From contig JAUPFP010000021.1 of NCBI GenBank assembly GCA_036925085.1, positions 3,622,027 through 3,686,026 on the forward strand: a stretch of 64,000 bases of DNA. Reading direction: 5' to 3'. Of the stretch, positions 12,390 to 25,400 are shown in pieces. Source of the DNA: Brachycybe producta (Eukaryota > Arthropoda > Diplopoda > Playtdesmida > Andrognathidae). The notes under the pieces were generated by a model. It was not told where the DNA came from, did not search any database, and was given only the letters and a program-made list of their open reading frames with translations. Every line of letters starts with the position of its first letter. Position 1 is the first letter of the stretch. The position numbers and the translations under genes were made by a program.

Positions 12390-12900
12390 TTCCGAAAATT
12401 GTTAATAAATATTTTTATTCTAAATATACAGTATAAAATATTTCACTATATTTATTATAAAATATATATTTATTTTTTTATTAATTTGTGGTCTAATATG
12501 TTTAATATTTTATTTTTAATTTTCTTAATATTTTTATATTTTTTGACATTTTATATTTTAAATTTTTGTTTAATATTTTTATTTTTTCAATTTTCTTAAC
12601 ATTTTTTTTTTAGTTTTCAGTTTTTTTTTTTAAAAAACATATTTTTTATATTTTCATTTTCTTAATATTTTTATATTTTCAGTTATTTTAATATTTTTAT
12701 TTTTTCAATTTTCTTGATATTTTTATATTTTAAATTTTCTTGCAATTTTTATATTTTAAATTTTTGTTTAATATTTTTATTTTTGCAATTTTCTTAATAT
12801 TTTTTTATTTTTATATTTTAATTTTTTTTTTAAATATTTTTTTTTCTGTTGTATTTATTATAATATTTTTGTTATTGTAATATTTGATATATAAAATGTA
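12390..12900. repeat. T-rich degenerate tandem repeat
   Basis: A 500-bp stretch on one strand built of variants of TTTAATATTTTTAT and TTTTTCAATTTTCTTAATAT, recurring roughly every 15-35 bp. Frames through it are Phe/Leu/Ile only and are composition artefacts. Confidence 0.7.
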
Positions 12901-13715
12901 TAGATGTGAATAACTTAAAATTCGATGACAAACTACATATGTATATGATTGATTGAACCCAGAGTTATATGAACTCTCTTTTTCTCTCTCTCTCTCTCTC
13001 TCTATTGGTATATTTCCTCTCTCTATGTATCTCTCTACCTATCTATCTTTCTCTCTTTTTTTTCTCTTCAACATCCAATTCCCTTTTTATATTCATTCTG
13101 TGGTTTATGTCTCTGTATGTTTGTAGTTCACAGACCTTTTTTTTTTCTCTCTTTCTTTTGAGGTCTGCATTGCATATGTTTTTCATATGTGTGTGTGTTA
13201 TATTCTTTAACATGTGATGATTTTGTTATTGCATTTATTATATATATGCAGTATATGTATGGGCAATGATTCTCATTAAGAAGTGATTGACCAGCAAGTT
13301 CAATTGAATTTAATGTAGAAAAAAAAGAAGGAAAAAAAAAAGTCTTTAATGTAAAATATATTAATTATGTTGTAATTATGACAACTTCAAGTGTTTTCTT
13401 TTTCAATTTTTTTCTTCTTCTTGATGATGATGATGATGTTGATGAGTTCATTGAAATAATAAATGTTACAAGAACTATGGACCCTTGTTTTTCCACGGTT
13501 GTTTTTTCTTTGCATTTTATCCAGACTGAGTGGACACTGAAATTTCAAGGGAGGAGAAGGAGGAGGAGGAGGGGGTTTGGCCCCCCTATTTGAGGGAAGA
13601 TGTAAAAGGGTTGTTTATTTCACGTTATTCGTGAGTAACGCTATTATGAGTATGAGTAATCAAAAGGTAATCAAGTGACGTGAGGCTCATCAGTGGCTTT
13701 TAAAGCTAATAATTA

Positions 13716-13785
13716 GAGCTCAGATTTTTATGCAATATCAAAGCAAGTGTTTCTCAATTTATGGCTCAAGTGCCCAATTGTGAAG

Positions 13786-13833
<48 letters not shown>

Positions 13834-14047
13834 ACATTAGAGCAAAATCAAAAAGGCTAGTTAGAGGCTAGATGTCTGGTTACTATCAGTTGTCAACTAG
13901 AGTTCTAGCCTCCATCCAACCAGTATTTTTGATTAAAAAAAACGTAATTGTTGGTTGATCTAAATAGGGAATTGTTATTTCACAATTGGCTCTTGAGCCA
14001 CAGATTGAGAAACGTTTGCTTTGATATGGCATAAAAGTCCGGGCTCT
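13716..14047. mobile_element. Foldback element family D (copy 4) with ATC microsatellite
   Basis: From GAGCTCAGATTTTTATGCAA to its complement ATAAAAGTCCGGGCTC. Retains GTTTCTCAATTTATGGCTCA, the mirrored GCCACAGATTGAGAAAC, and the inner GTTAGAGGCTAGATG pair. A (CAT)n tract of about 50 bp at 13,782-13,833 has grown inside the left arm at the site where copies 1 and 3 have only CATCATCATT. Confidence 0.75.
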
Positions 14048-14049
14048 AC

Positions 14050-15360
14050 TAATAATAGTCAGAGGTGTCATTATAGAAAGAAAAAAATATAAGACTGTTA
14101 TATGACAGCCCACTGTCATATCTAGCTCATAACTTTGCAATAATTTCAAATGCAAATTATTCAAAATGTTATTATGACAAATATTGTCCTATGTTTGCCA
14201 TATACAGAATAATATGACGGTCATAAAATAATATAGTGCATAAGCAGTGACATCATAAGATATGGCTGTCAAAACTTTAAGACTTTTTCTGTAAATAAGG
14301 GACCCAGGATAGCGACAATAAAAAAAATACATGGAAAAACAGAATAAACCAGATTTCGAGGGACCTTTTTACAAAAACTGTATTTTTTAAAAAAACTTAT
14401 AAAACAGACAACAAATTTAACTTTTTTTTGGGGGGGGGGGAATGAAATTATTATAAATTATGAAAATATAAGAAAAAAGTTAGTTATTGATTTTTCGACA
14501 CGTCATTGATTGATTGAACACCACTTTTATTTCATCATTGATCTTTTTAATTTCAAATTGAAGGTAATGTCAAAAAAAAAAAAAATTAAGATTTCATGGA
14601 CAATTTCGAAACAAAACATTTCGTTCTTGAGAGAGATTTTATTCATTTGAAATTTTTTACATTGGACCAAGGATCCGACCCTCAATTTTTTCTTAACTCT
14701 TTTTTTTGTTGTTGTTGTCAAATTTAACCCTTCATATTTCATATCATTTTTTTTAATTTTTAAAATATATTACGAGATAGATATATCATGATATGTGTGT
14801 GTGAGGCTTTGACCAACTGGACAAAGGCTAACTTTTTCACAAGTTTGTTCAACGCCCTTTTTTTTTTGCAAAATAAAAAACTTTCTCAGCAAATGTAATT
14901 GCACTCTTTTCATTCATATTGAAAGAAAGAAAAAAAAATTGCCTAATTTGAAATTTTAAAAGGAAAGTTTCAAGTAGCTTTTTTTTTATATAAATTACAA
15001 AAAAAAAACAGTTTGATAATTTTTGTTGCTATTGGTGTTTAGTTCTTATTACTCAGTGATCTTGACCTCGTAAACATGACCCCGTTTTGAGAGAGAAAAA
15101 CATGGAGAAAAACAACAAAAGTCATAGGGAAATAAAAAAGAGTGGTTTTTCTCTTATTTCTTTCTCCTTTTAGTTTTTCTTCCCCTTGGTTTTTGTTGTA
15201 TGTGTGATCTGTGTCAATGTCCACCAGGTCATACATACTCATGTATCAGACTGAAGGTAAAACACAACTTATTTTTTACTGTCTTTTATGTCTGGTTCAT
15301 TTTCACTTTTTTTTATTATTATTTATAAATAATTAATAAATCAAACATATATAATAGTTA
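14050..15360. other. Non-coding stretch, no gene seen
   Basis: AT-rich sequence with homopolymer runs (T, A and a G9 run near 14,433). Short frames on both strands have no recognisable domains, and I found no splice-consistent chain. Confidence 0.4.
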
Positions 15361-15369
15361 AGATAGTTT

Positions 15370-15660
15370 ATGAGCAGCTGATTTTTCGAACTCTTGATTA
15401 TTCTGTGTCTTTCAGGTGCAAAATGAAGAGAAATTAGAAATTTGTTTCAGAAACTAGAAGAGTAACTGAATCATTGAATTTTGATATCGTTTAAATTGAA
15501 CTTTTTTTAATGTCAGTTTGAAAATGATTCAATTTTAAGCAGATGATGTATTTTTTTTTAATTTTTCTCTATCAAAAGTTCATTTTGGAATATATCAACA
15601 TAAAAAATAAACTTTAGTGATTGAGTTACCATTCTAGTTTCTAAAAAAACACTTTCTTAT
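15370..15660. mobile_element. Long foldback family copy
   Basis: Shows the order GAGCAGCTGATTTTTCGAAC, TCTTTCAGGTGCAAAATGAA, AGAAACTAGAAGAGTAACTG, then the inverted TTCATTTTGGAATATATCAA and TACCATTCTAGTTTCTAAA. It abuts the family K copy that starts at 15,666. Confidence 0.65.
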
Positions 15661-15665
15661 TTCTC

Positions 15666-15980
15666 TTATACCTTGTACACACATGAGTTAAATGATTTCA
15701 AATTAAATGTGTTTAGGTGAATTATACGGGATCCAGTTAAGGACATGAACACCAAATAAAAATTGACTTTATTATTAATATTTTAAATTGAAATAGTAAA
15801 TCAATATTTTGTCAATAGTTTATATAATTATATTTAAGTATTAACTCAATATTTTAAGATTATTAACTGAATAAATTGAATGTGACATATTGTTTATTTG
15901 CCCTTTACAGGGCTCTGTAGAACGTGCTTTAATATTTAAATGCATTTAACTGTGTATGTGTGTGGAAGGTATTACACTTA
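15666..15980. mobile_element. Repeat family K, full-length copy
   Basis: Bounded by TACCTTGTACACACATGAGT on the left and GTGTATGTGTGTGGAAGGTA on the right, an imperfect terminal inverted repeat. Internal marks shared with other copies: CAGTTAAGGACATGAACACC and TTTACAGGGCTCTGTAGAAC. Length about 315 bp with no coding capacity, so a MITE is likely; superfamily not determined. Confidence 0.65.
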
Positions 15981-16929
15981 TTTCTGAAACAGGGAATAAT
16001 AAAGAGTTTGACAATCAACTGTCAAAGTAAAACTTTTAATGTTAAGTTTAAACAGACAATATTTTTTTTTTAAATTTTGTCTATAAAAAAAGTTTATTTT
16101 GAAAGATATCAACATGAAAATGTAGCCTATGTTTGAAGTTGGAGCCCGGTTTAGAGGGTTCGAGTTCAAATTCAAGATCTTAAGTTTCTTTTTCTTAAAT
16201 TAATGCCATATTTCTAGTTAAAAAAATACCAAATTTGCACATTTTCTGCATTTTGGTAGTAAATTTACCCCCTGACTAAGTGTTTCTAACAATTTGCAAA
16301 ATGCCTGCATAAATAATTAAGCCAATCTAGAATAATGCTATAATATCAATTAATAATATAGATTTGTTTGTTGTTAAATTCACTAGTGAATTTGCAGAAT
16401 GACTAATTTTTCATTTTGGTGGCAATATATATATTCAATAATAATTTGAGTAGGTTTATTTTAGCTCAGGACTGTTTTAAATTATATTATAGATGAGTCG
16501 AAATTTGCATAATGTTGTTGTGGTAAAAAAATTGCAATAACAATTTTTTTTCTTCTTCAAAATTGTATCATGCAATTAAGGGGTAGAGACAAAAAAGGAT
16601 GTTCCAAAGGGCCAATTTTTGTTGTCTAGACCTTTGTATAATAGCTGTGAGGTGTTTGTTTAGTCACAAGCGCGGTAAGCATCTTACAGAGATTGCTGTG
16701 CATCCGTAAGCAAATTGTACATTTTGACAATCCAAAAATTTGTAATAAAAAATAACGCAAGAAGAAGAAAAAAAAAGAAGATGGTTTGAAAATTGTCTTT
16801 AAGACCCTTTGGCTGTTGTTGTTGTTTTTAAAATTATTACTGTGTTATGTTATTAATCTCATAAGAAATTCAACTTATTCAAGGGCATCGAACTATTGTT
16901 AATTTTAATATTTTTCTTGACAATTTTCT

Positions 16930-17280
16930 AGGCTTTTATTAAGGTTGTTTTTAAAGGTTTAAACTCCTCTCGAGCTCTGGTCATTCTGTTTTTCAGGTGT
17001 AAAATGAAAAGAAAATTTTAATGTGTTATAGAAACTAGAAGAGTAGCTCAATCGCTTATATTTTAACATATTTCAAAATTAGCTTTTTAATGTCAGTTTG
17101 AAAAATATCCAACTTTAATGGTTTTCTTTATAAAAAAAAAAGTTTATTTTGAAAGATAATATTGTTTCTTTGATCAACATGATTATTTATACTTAAATAA
17201 TTGAACTACCCTTCTAGTTTCTAAAACACTTTCAACTTTCTCTTAATTTTGCTTTTCAGAGTTCGAAAATTAGCTGTTTA
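16930..17280. mobile_element. Long foldback family copy
   Basis: Starts TTAAGGTTGTTTTTAAAGGT with TCTCGAGCTCTGGTCATTCT, then ATAGAAACTAGAAGAGTAGC, and returns through GTTTATTTTGAAAGATAA, CTACCCTTCTAGTTTCTAAA. About 350 bp, imperfect hairpin. Confidence 0.7.
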
Positions 17281-17554
17281 ATAAGCCCATCTTAAGATGA
17301 AACTAAAATTATTTTAGAAACTAGAAGAGTTAATGAATCAATCTTTTCAATAATCTTGTTTCTTTCAAAATAAACTTTTTTATGAAAATTTCAAAATTTC
17401 AATTTTCGCAATTTTCGCACAAGATAAAATTGACGTTATTGCTTCTTATCTGAACAATTTGAATTATTAAATTAATATTTTGTTACACTAACTCATTTAT
17501 ATTGAAATACAAATTTAATATATTTAAATATTAACTATGAATAAACTTGATTTC

Positions 17555-17635
17555 GAGAATTTTTTTGTATGTCCTTAACAGGCCTCTGTAAAACATGTTT
17601 AATATTTAAATGCATTAATTGCATTTAACTTTTTA
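17555..17635. repeat. Right-end fragment of family K
   Basis: CCTTAACAGGCCTCTGTAAA followed by ATGTTTAATATTTAAATGCA matches the right half of the element at 15,666-15,980. The left half is not adjacent. Confidence 0.5.
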
Positions 17636-17639
17636 AGTG

Positions 17640-19474
17640 TAAGAGTTCACACTTTCAACTGTTTTTTCTTTAAATTATTATAATATCCAATAATAATTAT
17701 TTAAAGAAAAAAAGTTGAAAATTCCGTAGGTTTTTTTTGTTAAATTTATACGTTTCTAATAGATCATTAATAATAAAATTAATAATGGATCATGAGTTGG
17801 TCATGGCTATGAAAATTAAATTTTGAAACTTGAAAAATTACTTATTTCCCCCCCCCCTCCCCCCTCTCACCCTTCTAATATAAAAACTTGTTAACATTGG
17901 TCAATAGCCCTCTATAATTATTTTCTGACCAGTCCCTCTCTCACCCACAATTTCGATCCCCCACCTCCTCATCAATTTTAAATAAATTTCATTTTTTTGA
18001 CAACTAATTATTTTATTTTTAAACTTTTCTGAGATAAAATGTTTTCTTTTACTTTTATAAATTCAAGGACTTGCCATTTAAATCACAGTTATATTATATA
18101 TATTTTTTAATAATAATATTCGTCTAATAAAATTATGTCTATTTTAAAAAAAATGGCAAAAGTTCAATAACGGTATAAATTACAGTAAAGGGTGGGAGGG
18201 AGGTGGTAACCTCCATAGTTAATTCATGTAATAACCGTTAAGTGGCGTTACTCTACGCTTGCATGTAAGGAGACGACATAGAAGATAATCATGTACGAGA
18301 TTCACTAAGATTCACAGCGGAGCATATATATATGACGAGTAGTTTTACTTTTTATCCGCGTTTTATTGAATACCCAGAATATAACTGAATTCTTAAAACC
18401 CCTAGTAAAACGCGGATAACATTAAAAACAGCTTGCCATACCGCCCATACAATACAAGATTCACCTCATGCGCCATCCCCAATGGAGGACGATATTGGGG
18501 TGAATCTCGTTCGCTTTGTTGTGAATCTAAACGTGAATCAGTGAATCTCTTGTCAATTTGTGAAGCTTCGTGAATCTGTGAAGCTTTGTGAATTTTGGTG
18601 AATCTTTGTTAAACACGGTGAATCTTTGAATCTCTATGTTGTCTACCTTTCTTGCCTGTTTGAGTAACCGGTAATAATGTTTACCAATTATTGGTAAGCT
18701 ATATAATCGGTTACTTATAATTTTGATATGTTGCCAGATACTGTAATTTTTGAGATTCGTTCAGATAACGATATTTTTCTTCTGTCATGAGGAAGTTACG
18801 AAATAAACGAATGACATGTTTTGACTAAAATAATAATGTTTATTTTGTAATTAATTTTTACAGGACTATAAAACATGAAAGAATGTTATGATTTGTTTAA
18901 TTAGATATTTTTATTTTGCAAAAAACCGCTCTGAATTAAAGTGTAAATATGAGTTATCTGACAGCATTACACAAAATTAGGGGAGTAAAAAATAAAAATG
19001 TCGGAATTTAGTGATTTTTGTTGATAAATTGTCAAGTTTAATTTCAATTTTTACGGTGTTTTTAACTTAATTTTTAGCGGAAAACGATCAAGACAACGTA
19101 TTCTACTAAACCATTTTTAATTTTCCGTCATTTTTGCTTTAATTTAACCGATTAGAAACGTATAAAATAGAAACATATTCAAGAACGTTTGGAGAGAAGA
19201 AAAAAAATGTGAAAACCCTATCAATTTTCATTGAAAGCAGACCGAAAAAACAGTTTAAAATGCAATTTTAGTTAATTTTAATTGTCTTTACGCTTTTTTT
19301 ACGAGATTATTCACACAATTATTGGACTAAATCGTTAAAAATGGCTCTAAAGTCTGTTGCGAATCGTCGTTTCAATCTACTGAAATCAGATTAATATCGA
19401 TCCAGAGAAAGAAATTCCTTTAACTAAATTAAGTTTTTGTGTTGCGCTTTTAAATTTTGTTATAAAATAAAATC
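17640..19474. other. Upstream region of GAK; non-coding
   Basis: Contains an inverted pair ATCCGCGTTTTA / TAAAACGCGGAT (about 18,353-18,418) and an array of GTGAATCT-type units at 18,500-18,640. The last few hundred bases before the GAK start codon presumably hold its promoter and 5' UTR, but no TATA box or initiator can be assigned with confidence. Confidence 0.4.
18500..18640. repeat. Degenerate GTGAATCT array
   Basis: GTGAATCT or close variants (GTGAAGCTT, GTGAATTTT) recur about eleven times in 140 bp at irregular 12-17 bp spacing, all in one orientation. It lies about 850 bp upstream of the GAK start codon. Confidence 0.65.
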
Positions 19475-22400
19475 ATGACTGATCTGTTCCGATCTGCATT
19501 GGGTTACTTTAGTAACACAATTCCAAGACCAGATAATATTGATAATGATTTTGTTGGTCAGATTGTTGAGTTGGGATCAGCGAAATTAAGAGTTAAAAGA
19601 GTCATAGCTGAAGGTAAAAAATGAACATAAAAATGACAAATCTAAAAGAATAAAATCGAAAACCGTTTAATTTTGTTCTGTTTTTTTTTTTGTTTCTTTT
19701 AGGTGGTTTTGCTTTCGTTTTTGTAGCTCAGGACATAAACACTGGCAAAGAATACGCTTTAAAGGTTTATTTGTAATCCGTAATTTTAAAACATGTTTTA
19801 TAATGAAGTTTTATTTTAATTTTTCTTACAGAGGCTTATAGCTGCTGACGAAGAATCTTCAAAAGTCATAAAACAAGAAATACTGTTTCTCGTACTTAAT
19901 TTTTTTTATTATTACTTTTTCGTTTGTGACATTGTAAAAGAAAAAAAAAAACGATCTCTTTTTTAATGTTTAACTTTAGAAAAAGCTTGGAAGTCATCCT
20001 AACGTGATAGCTTTTCTTTCCGCTTGTACCGGAAAAGATTCTCCTAGCGGGAAAGCTGAGTATTTGATCCTGACGGAACTATGTACCGGTGGTCCGGTCG
20101 TCGATGCCGTACGTCGTCACCTGCAACAATCGCTTCCTCTCGATCAAGTGGCGACCATTTTCTATCAATCTTGTAAAGCGGTTCAGCACATGCATACCCA
20201 ACAACCGCCAATCATTCATCGAGATTTAAAAGTTTGTTTTTTCGGGTTTTGTAATTTTATTTTAAAATTGTTAAGAAGTTTTTCACTTTTTTTCGATCTT
20301 GTTTATATATTAAAAAAAAAAAGGTCGAGAATCTTCTTCTGAGTTCTTCAGGTCACATTAAACTGTGTGATTTCGGTAGCGCTACAACGAAATGTTACTA
20401 TCCGGATTCTTCTTGGACGGCCATTCAGAGATCGGTTCTCGAAGATGAGGTTTTTTGAACTTTCTTGGTTTTTTTTCTTAGCTGTTTTTTTTTTTCTCAT
20501 CGTAACCTTGACTTTTAGTATTGATTGTTAAATAACATTTAGTTGCATATTACTTATGTTGAGTAAAATTGGAAATGTGGGTTTACAAGAGCAAGAACAT
20601 TATTTAAAAAAAAAGAACTAAAACAATCTTGAAATGTAACTTTTAAGTATTTTTAAAAAACAATACCTAAGAATATTTTGAAAAAATAACTGAAACTGTT
20701 TGTGAAAAGTAACTGGATCTGTTTATTAAAAGAAACTCGAGTTTATTTATAAGTAACTGATATTATTCTCCAAATGTTACTAACACTTTTTCCTAAAAGT
20801 ACTGTATATTAAACAGTTCTCTAAAAAGTAACTAGACTTAATATCTGAAAGTAACTTTACCAGTTACTTTCAGATATTAAGTCTAGTTATATTCTAGTTC
20901 TATTTATATTTTCTGGTGCCGTTTTTCAGAAAGTTACTGAAACTAATTTTAAAATCTAACTTCAACTGTTTCCCAAAAGTAGCTGGAAGTAGTTTTCTAA
21001 AAGTAACTTTAGGCTCTTTTCTAATATTAACTGAGACTGTCCGATTAAAAGTAACTGAAGTTTTTTTCTTAAAAGTAACTGTAACCGTTTTAAAAAGTAG
21101 AATAAAAAATAACTTAAAAGTTTACAACTTGTGTAATTGGGATGAATAGTAAATTATAATTTGTAGGCTTTTCTAATTTTCGAAACTTAAGTGCAACTTT
21201 TAACTTTGTTTATTTTAAAATGAATCTCATTGAACTTACAAGCAGCTGTTTTATTTATTTAGGTTGCTAAAATAACGACTCCGATGTACAGAGCTCCCGA
21301 AATGCTTGATACTTACAATAATTATCCAGTGAACGAAGCTGTCGACATTTGGGTCTGTTCTCTCGTAATTGAATTTCGATTTTTAACCAGAGACGTTTTC
21401 ACGTTGCGACGTTTAAATTTCAGGCGCTCGGTTGCCTTCTGTTTACGCTTTGCTTCATGGAACATCCTTTTCAAGATTCTGCCAAACTCAGAATACTCAA
21501 TGCTAACTATTCGATACCGAGTTCGGACGATAAATACGAAGTCTTTCACGATCTGATACGCGGAATGCTTCAGGTGAATCCGGCCGACAGACCCAACATC
21601 AACGATGTTGTCGAAAGGCTCGAAGAGATCGGAGAAGCTAGACAGATCAAATTGAACGATCCTCTGAGCATCGGCCGGCCGATGGGTAGCAACCAGTCGA
21701 GTCCAGGTTGCGATATACTTTTGATCGGGTTTTTCTTTTCTTTTTGCGATGTTTTAACCGAAGTCTCGATCTTTTGTTCTTAGCTCATTTACCGAATGCT
21801 AATCGTGTTATTCCTCAAAGTAATGAGGAGATTCCGCAGAATAACGGTTCTCCTTGCCGACAGCCACAAACTTATTCACCAGGAGGTCAGAATGAACAGT
21901 TGCAAAATAATGCTATTACGGCTGCTCCTTCTAGCGTTCCGGGAATCGGTGGTGGCGGTGCCGGATTTTTTACATCTTTACGAGGTGGAGCCGGAAGTCT
22001 TTTGAAAAACCTTCGAGACACTTCGTCGAAAGTCATGCAGACTGTACAACAGTAAGTGTTTTAGAAGTGTTTTACAAACAACAATTTAAGAGTAACTAGA
22101 AGAGTAATTGAATTAAACTGGTTTTAAAATGTAGACATTTCTCGGATTCTCGTTATACTGTCTTTCAGAAGCAAAATGAAGAGAAACTTGAATGTGTTTT
22201 AGAAACTAGAAGGGTAGCTCAATCACTTAAGGGTATTTTCATGTTTTGATATCTTTCAAAATAAGCTTTTCGAAATTTGATAAGTAATTCTTTTTAGAAA
22301 GTCTGAAAAAATTCTTAAATCAAACTTTGTAAACTTAAAAAGCCATTAAAAATAGTAATAATTTCAACAACAATTTTAATAATGAACAATCACAAATATT

Positions 22401-25400
22401 AAAAATAACAATAAGTTATTCTATTTAGTCTCGAAAAATTGTTAAAATAAATTTTGAAGAATTAAAAAGTGATTAAAATAACAAATGAGCAACAAGAATT
22501 TTAATATGGACGATTGTGCCTTTTTAATATTGACATTTGGGCTTGTTTCTATTAAATTTTGTGTTAAATTCGGTTTTTAATGGCTTTTTAATGGCTTTAA
22601 AATGTATTTTAACAATTTTGTTAAGTCTATCTAAAAAGAATTAGGCCTACTTATTGTTACTTTTAATATTTGTCTATAAAAAAGGTTAATTTTGAATGAT
22701 TTCAACATGAAAATGCTAATAAGTGATTAAAGCTACTACTACCCTTCTAGTTTCTAACACGTCTTCAATTTCTTCTTAGTTGCTTTTCTGAAAAGCGACC
22801 TAAGTAAGGGTTATCGAAAATCACCTGTTCGTAAAATATTAAGGGGTTTTACATGTTGATATCTTTAAAAAAAATAACGTATTTATGGCAAATTTCAAAT
22901 AATATATTTTCGTTTTTCACTTCAAGTTGGGTGAAAATGAAATGAAAATCTTCTACCAACGTTTTTAAGCGTAGCTTTATTTTAAGCAAAGTTATTTCAA
23001 CTCTGAATTTTTTAAAAGTTGTTTGTAAAACGCAGAAGAACCGTTGAGAATTTTTTGTGTGCGGACCTAACAAAATATTTGTTGCAACCTTTTAGGTCTA
23101 TAGCTCGTTCCGATTTAGATTTTACGTACATCACCTCGAGATTAGCCGGTAATAACGAGTTTCGTTTGTGCCGATCGCCGTTTATGTCGTTTCAATTCGT
23201 GTTTTTTTTTTCTCGGGTTTTTGTTAGCGATGTCTTATCCGGCAGAAGGTCTCGAGTCTACATATCGTAATCACACTGAAGACGTGAAAGGAATGCTCGA
23301 CGCTCGACACGGCAATCACTACTTTATTTATAACGTATCAGGACGTTCTTATACTTCGGCCAAGTTTAACGGCCATGTCTGTATAAATCGTGTCGTTGTG
23401 TACGAAAAAGTCCTTTGAACGTAATCTGACTTTTACCATGTTTTTGTCTTTTTTCGAAGGTTGTTGAGAGTTGTTGGCAACCGAAACGAGCTCCGACGTT
23501 GCGTTCAGTCTTTAAGATGTGTCAGAGTATGGGAGCGTGGTTGAAACAAAATCCTCAGAATATTTGTGTTGTTCATTGTCTCGTACGTTCGTCCAATAGT
23601 TTTTTCACGTTACGGTTTTGTTTTTTTATTCAGAATTTGTTTGTTCGCAGGACGGAAAAGCTTCGACGGCGACTCTCGTCTGCAGTTTTTTAATTTACTG
23701 CCATTTGTTCTCAACACCCGAAGATGCGATGCAAATGTTTGCAGTTAGGCGTTTACCACCTGCTCTCTGTCCTTCTCAGCAGAGGTATCTGAAGTACATC
23801 TGCGGGATGGTGGCTCTCGATCGGTCGGTCGTACCGCACCATCATTCTGTACTCTTTTCTGAAGTTGTCGTTCATCCGGTTCCGCTGTTTACGAAGTTAC
23901 GGTAAGCACTCGAAACGATCAAATCCACCTCTACATCTAGGAAATTTGTCATGTATTTTTCTGTCTCGTAACAGCGATGGTTGTAGACCGTTTATCGAGG
24001 TTTACGTTGGCGACGAAAGGGTTTATACAACTTCGCAGGAGTACGAGCGATTGAGGTTTGTGTGCTAATTTCTAAAACACTTCCAATTTCATTTTCTATT
24101 CAAACAAACAAAAAACAAAACCTCGTTACGATTTATATTCATTTTTATTTTGTTTTTCGAAGAGTTTATTCGTCTAGCGAGACGAGCATAACATTCCCAC
24201 TTAACATTTCTTGCTGCGGAGACATTAGTATCGTTGTCTATCACGCGAGATTGACTCTCGGTGGAAAAGTTCAGGGAAAAGTGACAGCCATCAAGATGCT
24301 TCAGGTCCAGTTTCACTCTGGGTTCATTGCAGCCGACGAAACAAAGTTTACTTTTTCTAAGTAATTGTTTTTTTTTATCGTCGTCGTCTTCTCGATGGTT
24401 TTCTTTATAAAAAGTTTAAAACTCCATTGTGTTTTAGGGCAGAGATGGATGGAATCGAAGAACCTGATCGATATCCCGACGGCTTCGGTATCGAAGTTGC
24501 ATTTAGAGTTTCGACCGGCGAACGAGCGAAACACTGTAACGAACACAGTCCTTGGGATGATTTTGCAAGTCCTTTGATTCCGCATCTTCTCTTTTCGACC
24601 GAGGAAGAGGAAGAACATATTTTGTCGCAATTTGGAAGTAAGTTGCAGTTTCGGATGAGGATAATCAGTAAAAATTTGAAACTTGTGGACTTGTTTTTTT
24701 AATTACTCTTAAAAAAAAAAAATAGGTAACTCTCGGAAAACTCCTTCCGGTTTTAGACCACCGAGACCTCCTCCACCTGCTATCGGAGGAGACGTCGATA
24801 AGAAAGAATTTATGTCAACTCTTAGTTGGGAAGAGGGTGGGGATCGAAATAACGTTGCAAACGGAGAACGACAACGGAACGGTCGTAAGCCGACTTCAAT
24901 CGCTCCAGACGAGAATGACACTGGTGAAGTGATCGAAGCTGTCGATCTTCTCAATCTGGGAGGAGGAGGAGGAGGAGGAGATGGGAAAGGAACGACTAAA
25001 GATGATTCAGCCTTTAACGGAGTTCCTCTGTTAGATATCGGTGGTTCCGATTTCGGTACTTCGAGTCAGCCGCAACGTGCACTCAGTAATTTTGACTTGC
25101 TGAGTGGTGGGCCGCAGGCGTTGCCTTCTCAGGCGCCTTTATTGGATACCGGGTTCGATCCTTTCGGTACGCAGAAGAGTAAAAGCGCATCTAGTCGCCC
25201 GCATTCGGCAAAGGTTTCCGACGATTCAGCTTTGCCGACCATAATGGAACCAAAGAAAGGAATGGCCCACTCTCAGGACGATATGTTTGATCCGTTTGGT
25301 GGCGCTGGTGGTGGAGGTATTTCGAACAGGTCTCGTTCCTCCTCGACTCAGGACTCGAATTTAATGGGAAGTTGGGAGTCCGTGTTCACTCCGGGTGGCA

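Noticed and set aside
16120..16175. Possible tRNA B-box (GGTTCGAGTTCAAATTC)
   Set aside because: No complementary acceptor stem, anticodon arm or A-box could be fitted at the proper spacing.
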